A stretch of DNA of 61,208 bases from Rhodospirillum sp. (GTDB lineage: Bacteria; Pseudomonadota; Alphaproteobacteria; Rhodospirillales; Rhodospirillaceae): the NCBI GenBank assembly GCA_021741145.1, contig JAIOYK010000032.1:1-61208 (forward strand), in the 5' to 3' direction. Below the pieces are notes generated by a model. The model was given only the letters and a program-made list of their open reading frames with translations. It did no database searches and had not been told where the DNA came from. Below, piece after piece: positions 15,688 through 23,757 of this stretch. The position numbers and the translations under genes were made by a program. Positions within the stretch are counted from its first letter, which is position 1; every line of letters begins with the position of its first letter.

Positions 15688-16797
15688 TTACCTCTCGTCG
15701 ATCGGCGTGTTGACATGGCCCATCTTGCGGCCTGGCCGACTTTCAGACTTCCCATAAAGATGCAGCTTCGCGCCGGGTCGCGCGAGCAGTTGGGGCCAGG
15801 CGTCGGCTTCGGCCCCGATCAGGTTGCGCATGCGCATGGGTCGAAACCGCGCAGGATCCCCCAGGGGCAGGCCGCAGACGGCACGAACGAATTGCTCGAA
15901 CTGATCCACATGGCAGGCGTCCATGGTCCAATGGCCGCTGTTGTGGGGGCGGGGGGCCATTTCGTTGACCAACAGGTCGCCTGTCCGGGTAACGAACATC
16001 TCCACGGCCAGCAAGCCGACCAGATCAAGGGCTTCCGCGGCTCGGGTCGCGATGGCGCGGGCGGTCTCGGTCTGCCCGGTGGTCAGGGTGGCGGGAACGG
16101 TGGAGGTATGCAGGATGCCATCCCGGTGGACGTTCTCCGTCGGTTCGAAACAGGCCGTGGCGCCGTCCACGCCCCGGGCGACGATTACCGAAACCTCGCG
16201 GGTGAAGTCGACGAATCCCTCCAGCACCGCGGCATCCGTCCTCAGGCTCTCCCAGGCGGCCTTGGGGTCCGTTTCGGTGGTCAGGCGGGCCTGTCCCTTG
16301 CCGTCGTATCCCAGGCGGGTGGTCTTCAGAATGGACGGGTGGCCCAGTTTGGCGAGCGCCGCTTCCAGGCTCTCGACCCCGTCGACGGACACCCAAGGGG
16401 CGGTATTGATGCCCAGGGCATTGAAGAAGGTCTTTTCGGTGATTCGGTCCTGGGCGGTTTCCAGGGCGCGCCAGCCCGGACGGACGGGGACCAACTCGGC
16501 CAGTCGGGCGACGCTCGCCGCGGGGATGTTCTCGAACTCAAAGGTGACAGCGTCCACGGCCCCGGCGAAGGCCTCGAGGGCCCTGGTGTCGTCATAGGCG
16601 GCGATGGTCGTCGCCGCGCAAACCTGCTCGGCCGGGCCGTTGGTTTCGGGGGTGAACACATGGCAGCGGATGCCCAGGCGGGCGGCCGCCAGGGCGGTCA
16701 TGCGGCCCAACTGGCCGCCGCCGATGATGCCAAGAACGCCGCCGGGTCCGATGGGAAGGGAGGTGGTCCGGTTCACCATGGTGGTGTCAGGTCTCAT
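15688..16797 (-). CDS. purK: N5-carboxyaminoimidazole ribonucleotide synthase
   Basis: Purine synthesis: ATP-dependent carboxylation of AIR to N5-CAIR. 369 residues of the ATP-grasp fold. Visible family patterns are [29 protein letters not shown], and [14 protein letters not shown]. Its start overlaps the purE stop by 11 bases, so translation is probably coupled, and its substrate is passed on to PurE. Confidence 0.96.
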   Translation of the reverse strand: MRPDTTMVNRTTSLPIGPGGVLGIIGGGQLGRMTALAAARLGIRCHVFTPETNGPAEQVCAATTIAAYDDTRALEAFAGAVDAVTFEFENIPAASVARLAELVPVRPGWRALETAQDRITEKTFFNALGINTAPWVSVDGVESLEAALAKLGHPSILKTTRLGYDGKGQARLTTETDPKAAWESLRTDAAVLEGFVDFTREVSVIVARGVDGATACFEPTENVHRDGILHTSTVPATLTTGQTETARAIATRAAEALDLVGLLAVEMFVTRTGDLLVNEMAPRPHNSGHWTMDACHVDQFEQFVRAVCGLPLGDPARFRPMRMRNLIGAEADAWPQLLARPGAKLHLYGKSESRPGRKMGHVNTPIDER

Positions 16798-17287
16798 CCA
16801 CGGGTTCCTGGGCGACCGCTTCGGTTTGGCGGGTCCGCCAACCGGTCAGGGCGGCGTCCACGACCGGATCCGACAGGGCGACGACCGAGGCGGCGATGAG
16901 CGCGGCGTTGATGGCGCCCGCCTTGCCGATGGCGAGCGTTCCGACGGGTACGCCGCCGGGCATCTGGACAATGGACAGCAGGCTGTCCATGCCCGACAGG
17001 GCCTTGCTTTCCACGGGGACGCCGAAGACCGGAAGGGTGGTCATGGCGGCGACCATGCCCGGCAGGTGGGCCGCGCCCCCGGCTCCGGCGATGAGGACCG
17101 ACAACCCCCGCTCCTTGGCGCTGGTGGCGTAGTCCACCATGCGGTGGGGGGTGCGATGGGCGGAGATGATGCGCTTTTCCACGGGCACGCCGAGGGCATG
17201 CAGGGTTTCCCAGGCGTGGCGCATGGTCGGCCAGTCGGACTGGCTTCCCATGATTAGGCCGACCAACGGTTTAGCGATATCGGACAT
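16787..17287 (-). CDS. purE: N5-carboxyaminoimidazole ribonucleotide mutase
   Basis: Converts N5-CAIR made by PurK to CAIR. 166 residues, class I type. Active-site patterns are [18 protein letters not shown] and [15 protein letters not shown]. First gene of a purE-purK operon; divergent from the degenerate GGDEF gene at 17477. Confidence 0.96.
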   Translation of the reverse strand: MSDIAKPLVGLIMGSQSDWPTMRHAWETLHALGVPVEKRIISAHRTPHRMVDYATSAKERGLSVLIAGAGGAAHLPGMVAAMTTLPVFGVPVESKALSGMDSLLSIVQMPGGVPVGTLAIGKAGAINAALIAASVVALSDPVVDAALTGWRTRQTEAVAQEPVDET

Positions 17288-17347
17288 GGGGTTTGGCTCT
17301 CCCGTCGGTTTCTTGGAAAGTGCCGGAGTATGGCGAGGCCCGGTCTT

Positions 17348-17384
17348 CCTTGCAAGGGCGCGGTATCCGGTCTCCCTTGCAAGG
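17348..17384. repeat. Duplicated palindrome CCTTGCAAGG between purE and the GGDEF-like gene
   Basis: The 10-bp palindrome CCTTGCAAGG followed by GCGCG occurs at 17348-17357 and 17375-17384, 27 bases apart. Both lie in the divergent upstream region, so they might be a regulator site. No consensus was recognised. Confidence 0.5.
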
Positions 17385-17476
17385 GCGCGCTTTCAGGAAG
17401 CGGGGGTGAGGGCATTGTGGTACGATGTGTCTTCGTCCCACCAAAGGGGAAGGCCCACCAGAAGGGGAGGGACTTC

Positions 17477-18346
17477 ATGTCCGACGACATTTCCCGTGCC
17501 GCGCCGATTTCTGGCTTAGGCCTGCGTGACGCCGCCCAGGACCGAAATGGGGGACACTCGCGCGGTCCCTTCCGCCGTCCGTCGCGTGCGGATGGGCACG
17601 GGGAAGATCAGTCTCCCCCCGAGGATCGGGAGGAGGATGCCGAGGGTAATTCCGCAATCATGAATCGGGTCAAGGACGCCTATCGGGCGGGCCAGGCCCT
17701 GGGGCACCCCGTCCAAGGGGGCGGCCGGGTGGTCAGAGATGAAACCAGCGTTATGGGGCTGCCCGTCCGATTGATGACCCCCCGGATCCAAGAAGCGATT
17801 ACGGGTCTGATGACGGAAATGGAGAGCCTCCGTGTTCGTCTTGACGCCGGGGAGAACCGTGTCCACGATCTGGCGGGATTGGCTGACGGCGATGGCGTTT
17901 TGCCCGTACTCAACCGTTGGGCGCTGGTCCGCGACCTGGAAAAGCGGCTGGAGGGCCTGGAGCGGAACCGCTGTTTGGTGGCCTCGTTCTTCTATCTGGA
18001 GAGTTTCGAGGAGTTGCGCCGGATCGCCGGGCTCGACGCCGCCCTGTCGGCACTAACGGGTCTGGCCGTCGAACTGCTGGCCCGGTGTGGCCTGGGTGCT
18101 TTGGTGGGCACGCCGGGGGGGGCGGCCCTGGTGGTCGCCTGGGAGGGGAAGGCGTCCGACGCCACGACCCTGGCCAGCAAAATGGGGGCCTGGAGTCTCG
18201 CGCGCCGCCGAAGCCTGGAAGCCGCGGGCCATTCCTGGAGTGGTGTGACTCTCCACCCGCGGCTGGCCGTGGCCGTGGCCGTGGCCCATCCGGGCGAGGG
18301 GGCCATTCCATTTCTTGCGCGGTTGGAACGGGGCGCCCGGAATTAA
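17477..18346 (+). CDS. Degenerate GGDEF-domain protein
   Basis: 289 residues from ATG 17477 with AAGGGGAGGG upstream. The N-terminus is polar and disordered-looking (1-85). From about residue 125 a diguanylate-cyclase-like fold is visible: LADGDGVLPVLNRWALVRDLEKRLEGLERNRCLVASFFYLESFEELRRIAGLDAALSALTGLAVELL. The GGDEF signature is replaced by GTPGGAALVV, so the active site is gone. It may bind a partner or nucleotide without making c-di-GMP. The C-terminus (HPRLAVAVAVAHPGEG) follows the fold. Confidence 0.75.
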   Translation: MSDDISRAAPISGLGLRDAAQDRNGGHSRGPFRRPSRADGHGEDQSPPEDREEDAEGNSAIMNRVKDAYRAGQALGHPVQGGGRVVRDETSVMGLPVRLMTPRIQEAITGLMTEMESLRVRLDAGENRVHDLAGLADGDGVLPVLNRWALVRDLEKRLEGLERNRCLVASFFYLESFEELRRIAGLDAALSALTGLAVELLARCGLGALVGTPGGAALVVAWEGKASDATTLASKMGAWSLARRRSLEAAGHSWSGVTLHPRLAVAVAVAHPGEGAIPFLARLERGARN

Positions 18347-18399
18347 CACCCGGTTTCGGCCCATGCAACCCAAAGGTTGGCATGGCCCGAAACCGGGTG
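18347..18399 (+). terminator. Long near-perfect hairpin after the GGDEF-like gene
   Basis: CACCCGGTTTCGGCCCATGC (from 18347) pairs with the matching right arm ending at 18399, with one mismatch over 20 bp, and the inner AACC/GGTT extends the stem. It begins directly at the stop codon. There is no U-run on the plus strand. It sits between convergent genes. Confidence 0.6.
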
Positions 18400-18434
18400 C
18401 GTCCAGTTGGGTTCCGGGTGCGTCCAGTTGGGTT
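18393..18434. repeat. 21-bp direct tandem repeat
   Basis: Two adjacent copies of a 21-bp unit beginning CCGGGTGCGTCCAGTTGGG (18393-18413, 18414-18434). It overlaps the right arm of the hairpin at 18347-18399. Confidence 0.85.
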
Positions 18435-18457
18435 CTCGGAAGGATGATGGTCGGGAG

Positions 18458-18664
18458 TCAGGCGATAATATCTGGGATCAGCCCGTTTTCGAGTCGGGTA
18501 ATTTGGTCTTTCAGATTCAGCTTACGCTTCTTCAGCCGCTGCATCTGGATCATGTCGAAGGGAGCGGACTCGAGGATTCGCGCGATGACAGCGTCAAGAT
18601 CCCGGTGTTCGATCCGCAATTCCTCGAGTTTGGCCAGAAGGCCCTCGCGTTCATGGTCATCCAC
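18458..18664 (-). CDS. DUF465 (YdcH-like) small protein
   Basis: 68 residues, all helical: LLAKLEELRIEHRDLDAVIARIL, DMIQMQRLKKRKLNLKDQITRLENGL. The spacing EH..LD..I and the KK.KL.LKD.I ending are those of DUF465. The role of the family is unknown. A paralogue is found at 20256 on the other side of the phosphofructokinase gene. Confidence 0.85.
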   Translation of the reverse strand: MDDHEREGLLAKLEELRIEHRDLDAVIARILESAPFDMIQMQRLKKRKLNLKDQITRLENGLIPDIIA

Positions 18665-18794
18665 GCCTTGGTATCCTCATCGGCGAGGGGATTGGAAGCG
18701 CGGGGGAAGCTTCCCAACCCCTGGAAGGAAGGAGCCTCGACCAACATGATCTTGGTCCGAGGTCATTTTATTAACACTGGCCTGACCTTACATG

Positions 18795-18852
18795 GAAGGG
18801 TAAGGCTATTGCCCGGGGCCGGTCCATGCGCGGGGCAAGGCCTTTACCCTTC
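18795..18852 (+). promoter_or_regulatory. Structured leader hairpin upstream of phosphofructokinase
   Basis: GAAGGGTAAGGC (18795-18806) pairs with GCCTTTACCCTTC (18840-18852, one extra T), and inside it TTGCCC (18809-18814) pairs with GGGCAA (18833-18838). The structure ends 65 bases before the start codon. It may be a leader structure or an attenuator; the ligand, if any, is unknown. Confidence 0.45.
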
Positions 18853-18917
18853 TTATAACATCCATGCTTATACCATTTTCGACGCGTGAAACGAATGGTG
18901 GCGAGGGGACATTTTCC

Positions 18918-20006
18918 ATGGCCGAAATACGACGCATCGGAGTCCTGACGAGTGGCGGCGATTGCGCCGGTCTGAACGCGGTAATCCGGGCGGTCACCCA
19001 TCGGGCCCGGGGGGCCTACGGGTGGAAGGTTCTGGGTATTCTCGATGGCACGATGGGGCTGATGGACCGGCCCTTGCGCTACCTGGAATTGGACCTGGAC
19101 ATGTTCGCGGGGCACGACATCTTGCGGGCGGGCGGCACGTTTCTGGGAACGGTGAACAAGGGAGATCCCTTCGCTTTCCCCATGCCCGATGGCACCAAGG
19201 TCGACCGCTCCCTGGATTTCGTCGATGGTTTCCATCGGATGGAGTTGGACGGGTTGATCGTGGTCGGCGGCGATGGCTCCATGCGGATCCTCAAGCAATT
19301 GTGCGACAAGGGGTCCATCGGCATGGTCGGTGTGCCCAAGACCATCGACAACGATGTTCATGAAACCGAATACGCTGTCGGCTTCTCCACCGCTGTCAAT
19401 GTGGTGACCGAGGCGCTCGACCGGCTGCAAGCCACCGCGGCGAGCCACCACCGGGTGATGATTCTCGAGGTCATGGGCCGCGACGCCGGACATATCGCCA
19501 TCAGCGCGGGTATCGCCGGAGGCGCCGATATCATTCTGATCCCCGAAATTCCCTACACCATGGAAGGGGTCGCCCGACGAATCCGCGAAGTGCAGAAGGA
19601 GGGCCGCAGCCACGCCCTGGTCGTCGTCGCCGAGGGATGCAGGACCCCGGACGGCAACGTGCCTGTCGTGGAATACGCTGGCGGTGAGAAGCGCTATGGC
19701 GGCATCGGGCAATACTTGAGCGACAAGATCGCCGAGCAAACCGGCACCGAAACCCGGGTGACCATCCTGGGGCATGTGCAGAGGGGCGGCATTCCCTCCA
19801 TGCGGGACCGCCTGTTGGCATCGGCCTTTGGCGTGCACGCCGTGGACTTGGTGGCTCAGCGAAAGTTCGGTCGCATGGTCGCTTGGCAGGATCGGGGCGT
19901 GGTGGACGTGTCCCTCGATGCGGTCTGCATCGGTCCCCGGAGTTTGAACTCCGACGGCACCCTGGTGCATTCCGCCCGGGGCCTGGGGATCTACGTGGGC
20001 GAGTAG
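18918..20006 (+). CDS. pfkA: 6-phosphofructokinase, ATP- or PPi-type undecided
   Basis: 362 residues from ATG 18918 with GAGGGG upstream. Phosphorylates fructose 6-phosphate. The phosphate-donor loop GGDGS (117-121) has Gly120, as in ATP-dependent enzymes. The catalytic loop PKTIDND (140-146) has Lys141, as in pyrophosphate-dependent enzymes. This G/K pair is the mixed type, so the donor cannot be set by sequence. Other patterns: LTSGGDCAGLNAVIR at the start, EVMGRDAGHIA, LGHVQRGG. Terminated by the hairpin at 20033. Confidence 0.93.
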   Translation: MAEIRRIGVLTSGGDCAGLNAVIRAVTHRARGAYGWKVLGILDGTMGLMDRPLRYLELDLDMFAGHDILRAGGTFLGTVNKGDPFAFPMPDGTKVDRSLDFVDGFHRMELDGLIVVGGDGSMRILKQLCDKGSIGMVGVPKTIDNDVHETEYAVGFSTAVNVVTEALDRLQATAASHHRVMILEVMGRDAGHIAISAGIAGGADIILIPEIPYTMEGVARRIREVQKEGRSHALVVVAEGCRTPDGNVPVVEYAGGEKRYGGIGQYLSDKIAEQTGTETRVTILGHVQRGGIPSMRDRLLASAFGVHAVDLVAQRKFGRMVAWQDRGVVDVSLDAVCIGPRSLNSDGTLVHSARGLGIYVGE

Positions 20007-20032
20007 CCCATTTCTGGCCCGAGTCGTTTCCT

Positions 20033-20075
20033 CCTCCAACCTTCCAGATCGGCGGGTTGGAGGGGTTTTTTATTT
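20033..20075 (+). terminator. Rho-independent terminator after phosphofructokinase
   Basis: CCTCCAACC (20033-20041) pairs perfectly with GGTTGGAGG (20055-20063), then GG and six T follow, and more T after one A. Confidence 0.9.
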
Positions 20076-20255
20076 TAATATCATGGTGTTGTTGTTTTTC
20101 CGCGGCATCCGTCGGGGATCGAGGGGCTTTCTTCGCTGACGCAACATCGTTTCAAAATAGACATAAAATACAGAATCTTGGAAGCGAGCCTTTTTTCCGT
20201 CACAAGGGAGTGCTACGGTTTTCTTGTCTGAAAACGATGCTAGGAGGTCCCAACC

Positions 20256-20423
20256 ATGGGTCAAGACGCTCGCAAGGATGCCCTTCAGTTCCGTCATGCT
20301 GAATTGGAGGATCGTTTGGACAATGAAATTACCCACCCTTCCCGTGACACCGCGGCAATCGCCGAAATCAAGCGCCAGAAGTTGCGTATCAAGGATGAAA
20401 TCGCGCGGATGGGAACCAGCTGA
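20256..20423 (+). CDS. DUF465 (YdcH-like) small protein, second copy
   Basis: 55 residues, MGQDARKDALQ..., with FRHAELEDRLDNEI and IAEIKRQKLRIKDEIARM. This matches the short coiled-coil DUF465 pattern. AGGAGGT lies 7 bases before the ATG and a terminator follows, so it has its own transcription unit. Role unknown. Confidence 0.8.
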   Translation: MGQDARKDALQFRHAELEDRLDNEITHPSRDTAAIAEIKRQKLRIKDEIARMGTS

Positions 20424-20440
20424 GCGAGACCCGAGGTTTG

Positions 20441-20476
20441 AATGGGGAGGGTGATAGACATCCTCCCCATTTCTTT
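20441..20476 (+). terminator. Terminator after the second DUF465 gene
   Basis: AATGGGGAGG (20441-20450) pairs with CCTCCCCATT (20462-20471) with an 11-base loop, followed by TCTTT. Confidence 0.85.
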
Positions 20477-21006
20477 AGTCACGCCTTGCGCCGCACGTCC
20501 CGGTGTGGTTGTCGCGCGGCAACAGCGCACTCTCCAAGCCTCGCACCCAATACCGGTTGCGGGGCTTGTTCCTGTCCGGCGTTCTCCTGTCCGGCGTTCT
20601 CCTGTCCGGCGTTCTCCTGTCTGGCGTTCTCCTGCCCGGCGCGGTCCGCTTGGGCGCGTGATGCTGGGGGGTTGCCCGGAGGGCGCGCTCCGGGTAAAAG
20701 CCAAATATAAGAAGAGCGCGATACCATCGCGCCTCAGGGTGGTTCGTGGAAACGGGGGCCGGTTTTCCGACCAAGACTCGCTCTGATACCGAGGGCTCTC
20801 GACGGGTCCTTTCACGCCGGGGAGGGGCATCGAAGCGCAGTGGCCACCGCGCCGGGATTGTTTCTCTCGCCGACATGACAAAAGGGGGCCGAACTCAATT
20901 CGACCCGCCAAAATGACGTGGGTAAGATCCGGATCTACCCGGGCGCACCAAACGAAACGTAAGAGAGAGAGCGTGCCCCGCGGGCGCGCGAATTAGGGGA
21001 AACACC
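20477..21006. other. Long intergenic region before prpE with 15-bp repeats
   Basis: About 530 bases without a convincing gene. Open frames on both strands owe their repetitive sequence to the array at 20566-20640. The rest holds no recognised RNA or operator. The prpE ribosome site (GGGGAAACACC) ends the region. Confidence 0.6.
20566..20640. repeat. 15-bp minisatellite, five copies
   Basis: The unit GTTCTCCTGTCCGGC is repeated at 20566, 20581, 20596, 20611 and 20626. Copies two and three are identical, the others differ by one to three bases. It lies in the upstream region of prpE. Confidence 0.92.
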
Positions 21007-22914
21007 ATGGGCAATGCTTACGAAGAGGCGTACGCGCTTTCCATCCAGGACAAGGCTGCTTTTTGGGCCAAGGCCGCGGAGGATATCGTCTGGACCAAGA
21101 CATGGGATACGGTTCTTGATGAGTCCAACGCGCCCCTGTATCGCTGGTTTTCCGGCGGGGAACTGAACACCTGCCACAACGCCGTGGACCGTCATGTGGA
21201 GGAAGGGCGCGCCGATCAGGTCGCCATCATCTACGATAGCCCGATCACCGGGGCGAAGGGGACCACGACCTACGCCGAGTTGAAGGATCAGGTGTCCCGC
21301 TTCGCCGGGGCGATGGCCGCCAAGGGGGTGACCAAGGGCGATCGGGTTATCCTCTACATGCCCATGATTGCCGAAAGCCTGGTGGCCATGCTGGCTTGCG
21401 CCCGCCTTGGCGCGGTGCATTCGGTTGTCTTTGGCGGGTTCGCCCCGCATGAATTGGCGACCCGTATCGATGATTGCCAGCCCAAGATGATCGTCGCCGC
21501 TTCCTGTGGTATCGAACCGAACCGGGTGATCGCCTACAAGCCCCTGCTGGACGAGGCCATCGAACAGGCCAAGCACAAGCCCGACCATGTGGTCGTTTTC
21601 CAGCGTCCCCAGGCGAAGGCCGAACTGACCGCCCCCCGCGATCTGGACTGGGAAGTCATCGCGGCGGCCGCCGAACCCCATGATTGCGTGCCCGTGGCCG
21701 CCACGGATCCTCTGTACATTCTGTACACCTCCGGGACCACCGGCCAGCCCAAGGGTGTCGTTCGCGACAATGGGGGTCATGCCGTGGCCCTGAAGTGGAG
21801 CATGAAGGCCATCTATGACATCAACCCCGGCGAGGTCTTCTGGGCCGCGTCGGACGTGGGTTGGGTCGTCGGCCACTCCTACATCTGCTATGGCCCTCTG
21901 TTGCAGGGGGCGACCACGATGGTCTTCGAGGGGAAGCCCGTTGGGACCCCGGACGCCGGGACCTTCTGGCGGGTGATCGCCGAGCATGACGTGGTGACTC
22001 TGTTCACCGCGCCAACGGCCTTCCGCGCCATCAAACGCGAGGATCCGGACGCCAAGTTCCTTGAAAAATATAACATGTCCAAGTTCCGGGCCCTGTTCCT
22101 GGCGGGGGAGCGGTGCGATCCGGCGACGATTGAGTGGGCCGAGGCCGTCCTGAAGGTGCCGGTGATCGACCACTGGTGGCAGACGGAGACCGGTTGGTCC
22201 ATCGCGGCGAACTGCTTGGGTCTGCACCTTTTCCCGGTCAAGCATGGCAGTCCGACCCGGCCCGCGCCGGGCTGGGACGTCCGCGTCCTTGACGACAACA
22301 ATCACGAGGTGGAGCCAGGCCAGATTGGCGCCCTGGTCTGTAAGCTGCCTCTGCCGCCGGGGACCCTGCCGACCCTATGGAACGCCGATGCACGCTTTCA
22401 TCAGGCCTACCTCGCCGACTTCCCGGGCTACTACAAGACCGGTGACGCGGGGTTCATCGATGACGACGGCTATATCTATGTGATGACCCGCACCGACGAT
22501 ATCATCAATGTCGCCGGACACCGTCTGTCCACGGGCGCCATGGAGGAAGTCCTGGCCGGGCACCCATCGGTCGCGGAATGCGCCGTCATTGGCGTGGCCG
22601 ATGACCTGAAGGGGCAGGTGCCACTCGGCTTCGTCTGCCTGAAGACGGGCATCAATACCCCCGCCGAGCAGATCGCCAAGGAATGCGCCGCCCTGGTGCG
22701 CGACCAGATCGGTCCCGTGGCCGCCTACAAGCAGACCGTCGTGGTCCATCGTCTGCCCAAGACTCGCTCGGGTAAAATCCTGCGGGGGACCATGCAGAAG
22801 ATCGCCGACAACCAGGACTTCAAGATGCCCGCCACCATCGACGATCCCGGCATTTTGCCGGAAATCGAGGAGGCCCTGGAAAGCATCGGCCTGGCCAGGA
22901 AGCGCCCCAGCTGA
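21007..22914 (+). CDS. prpE: Propionyl-CoA synthetase
   Basis: 635 residues, AMP-forming acyl-CoA synthetase that activates propionate, and usually acetate less well. The phosphate loop YTSGTTGQPKG is followed by VVRDNGGHAVALKWSM, which is the typical PrpE version of this region. WWQTETGWS, YYKTGDAGFIDDDGYIYVMTRTDDIINVAGHRLSTG and the catalytic lysine in TRSGKILRG are intact. Length agrees with PrpE. It has its own terminator. It fits the short-chain acid metabolism suggested by bdhA and the thiolase. Confidence 0.93.
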   Translation: MGNAYEEAYALSIQDKAAFWAKAAEDIVWTKTWDTVLDESNAPLYRWFSGGELNTCHNAVDRHVEEGRADQVAIIYDSPITGAKGTTTYAELKDQVSRFAGAMAAKGVTKGDRVILYMPMIAESLVAMLACARLGAVHSVVFGGFAPHELATRIDDCQPKMIVAASCGIEPNRVIAYKPLLDEAIEQAKHKPDHVVVFQRPQAKAELTAPRDLDWEVIAAAAEPHDCVPVAATDPLYILYTSGTTGQPKGVVRDNGGHAVALKWSMKAIYDINPGEVFWAASDVGWVVGHSYICYGPLLQGATTMVFEGKPVGTPDAGTFWRVIAEHDVVTLFTAPTAFRAIKREDPDAKFLEKYNMSKFRALFLAGERCDPATIEWAEAVLKVPVIDHWWQTETGWSIAANCLGLHLFPVKHGSPTRPAPGWDVRVLDDNNHEVEPGQIGALVCKLPLPPGTLPTLWNADARFHQAYLADFPGYYKTGDAGFIDDDGYIYVMTRTDDIINVAGHRLSTGAMEEVLAGHPSVAECAVIGVADDLKGQVPLGFVCLKTGINTPAEQIAKECAALVRDQIGPVAAYKQTVVVHRLPKTRSGKILRGTMQKIADNQDFKMPATIDDPGILPEIEEALESIGLARKRPS

Positions 22915-22943
22915 ATGGGGTGCCTTTCCCCCTGACAGGAAAG

Positions 22944-22975
22944 GGCTCCGGATTTCACGATTCGGAGCCATTTTT
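22944..22975 (+). terminator. Rho-independent terminator after prpE
   Basis: GGCTCCG (22944-22950) pairs with CGGAGCC (22963-22969) and ATTTTT follows. Confidence 0.85.
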
Positions 22976-23001
22976 CTGTTTGGCTGGGCTGGCGGTGTCT
23001 C

Positions 23002-23577
23002 TTACTGTCCGTCCGCCAGCCACTCCACCTCGTCGTTGTCCCGTTCGATCATGCCACGGTCGGCCAGTTGCCGAACCATCTGTCGCGCCAGTCGGTCCGG
23101 TGCCGCGGTCGGGTCCTCGGGAGAGCGGTCCACGGATCCCTGAACCGCCGTGTCGACTGTTCCGCCCGAACAGAAGACCGCCAACATGTGGATCCGATCT
23201 GGATCCGCCTTCCCGGCCTCCTTGGGCGTGACCGGACCAGCGCAGAGCGGGGTGGGGTCCGTGCCCGAGGAGGCATCCATGACCCAAACCATATGGTTCG
23301 ACGGAAGGGAATCGAATTTTCGGCCATCCACCACCCGCGCCGGATACCAGGTGATCCCGGATGTCACGGCCTGGGCGATCAGGGCTTGGCTTTCGTCCGG
23401 GCTCGCTCCGGGATAGGCCGCGCCGACCACCGTGACCGGCATGGGGCCGGATTGAAGGGCCGTGAGCACCTGGGGCCAGGCCCCGCCGGTCGCGCCGAGC
23501 ACGGTCACGCTGCGGGGAATGGGGCCGCAGGCGGTAAGACCGGCCACGAGCAGGCCAAGGGCGGCGAGATGTTTCAT
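23002..23577 (-). CDS. Predicted lipoprotein of unknown function
   Basis: 191 residues. The start at 23577 gives a perfect lipoprotein signal: MKHLAALGLLVAGLTAC with lipobox LTAC and lipidated Cys17, so it should be anchored on the outside of a membrane. The mature part has an alpha/beta look (VTVLGATGGAWPQVLTALQS, VTVVGAAYPGAS, HMVWVMDASS, RIHMLAVFCSGG) and a C-terminal helix with DRLARQMVRQLADRGMI. No family recognised. Confidence 0.75.
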   Translation of the reverse strand: MKHLAALGLLVAGLTACGPIPRSVTVLGATGGAWPQVLTALQSGPMPVTVVGAAYPGASPDESQALIAQAVTSGITWYPARVVDGRKFDSLPSNHMVWVMDASSGTDPTPLCAGPVTPKEAGKADPDRIHMLAVFCSGGTVDTAVQGSVDRSPEDPTAAPDRLARQMVRQLADRGMIERDNDEVEWLADGQ

Positions 23578-23757
23578 GGGACTGGCTCCGTGGGAACTCT
23601 GTTTCGATAGGGAGAATCTCGGGGGTGGACGGGACGGGGTCAAGGGTGCGCCGCGTCAAAGGGGCTTGGAACCGATGCCCATTTAGGGTGTTATCCTCTC
23701 GAAGCATCCCCCCGACCGGGAGGGACGACGCACATCAAAAGCGAGAGGACGTAGGTC

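Noticed and set aside
15178-16899. 573-residue plus-strand open frame opposite purK
   Set aside because: Composition is Gly/Gln/Arg-rich and the opposite strand has intact, recognisable purK.
18771-20039. 422-residue minus-strand frame opposite phosphofructokinase
   Set aside because: No conserved motif and mirrors a well-supported gene.
18458-20423. Toxin-antitoxin pair made of the two DUF465 genes
   Set aside because: They are related to each other, lie about 1.6 kb apart on opposite strands and have no toxin features.
20442-20786. Repeat protein coded by the 15-bp array (RRSPV or AGQEN units)
   Set aside because: All frames of a repeat with a period divisible by three give repetitive peptides. 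There is no ribosome site, and a terminator hairpin overlaps the start.
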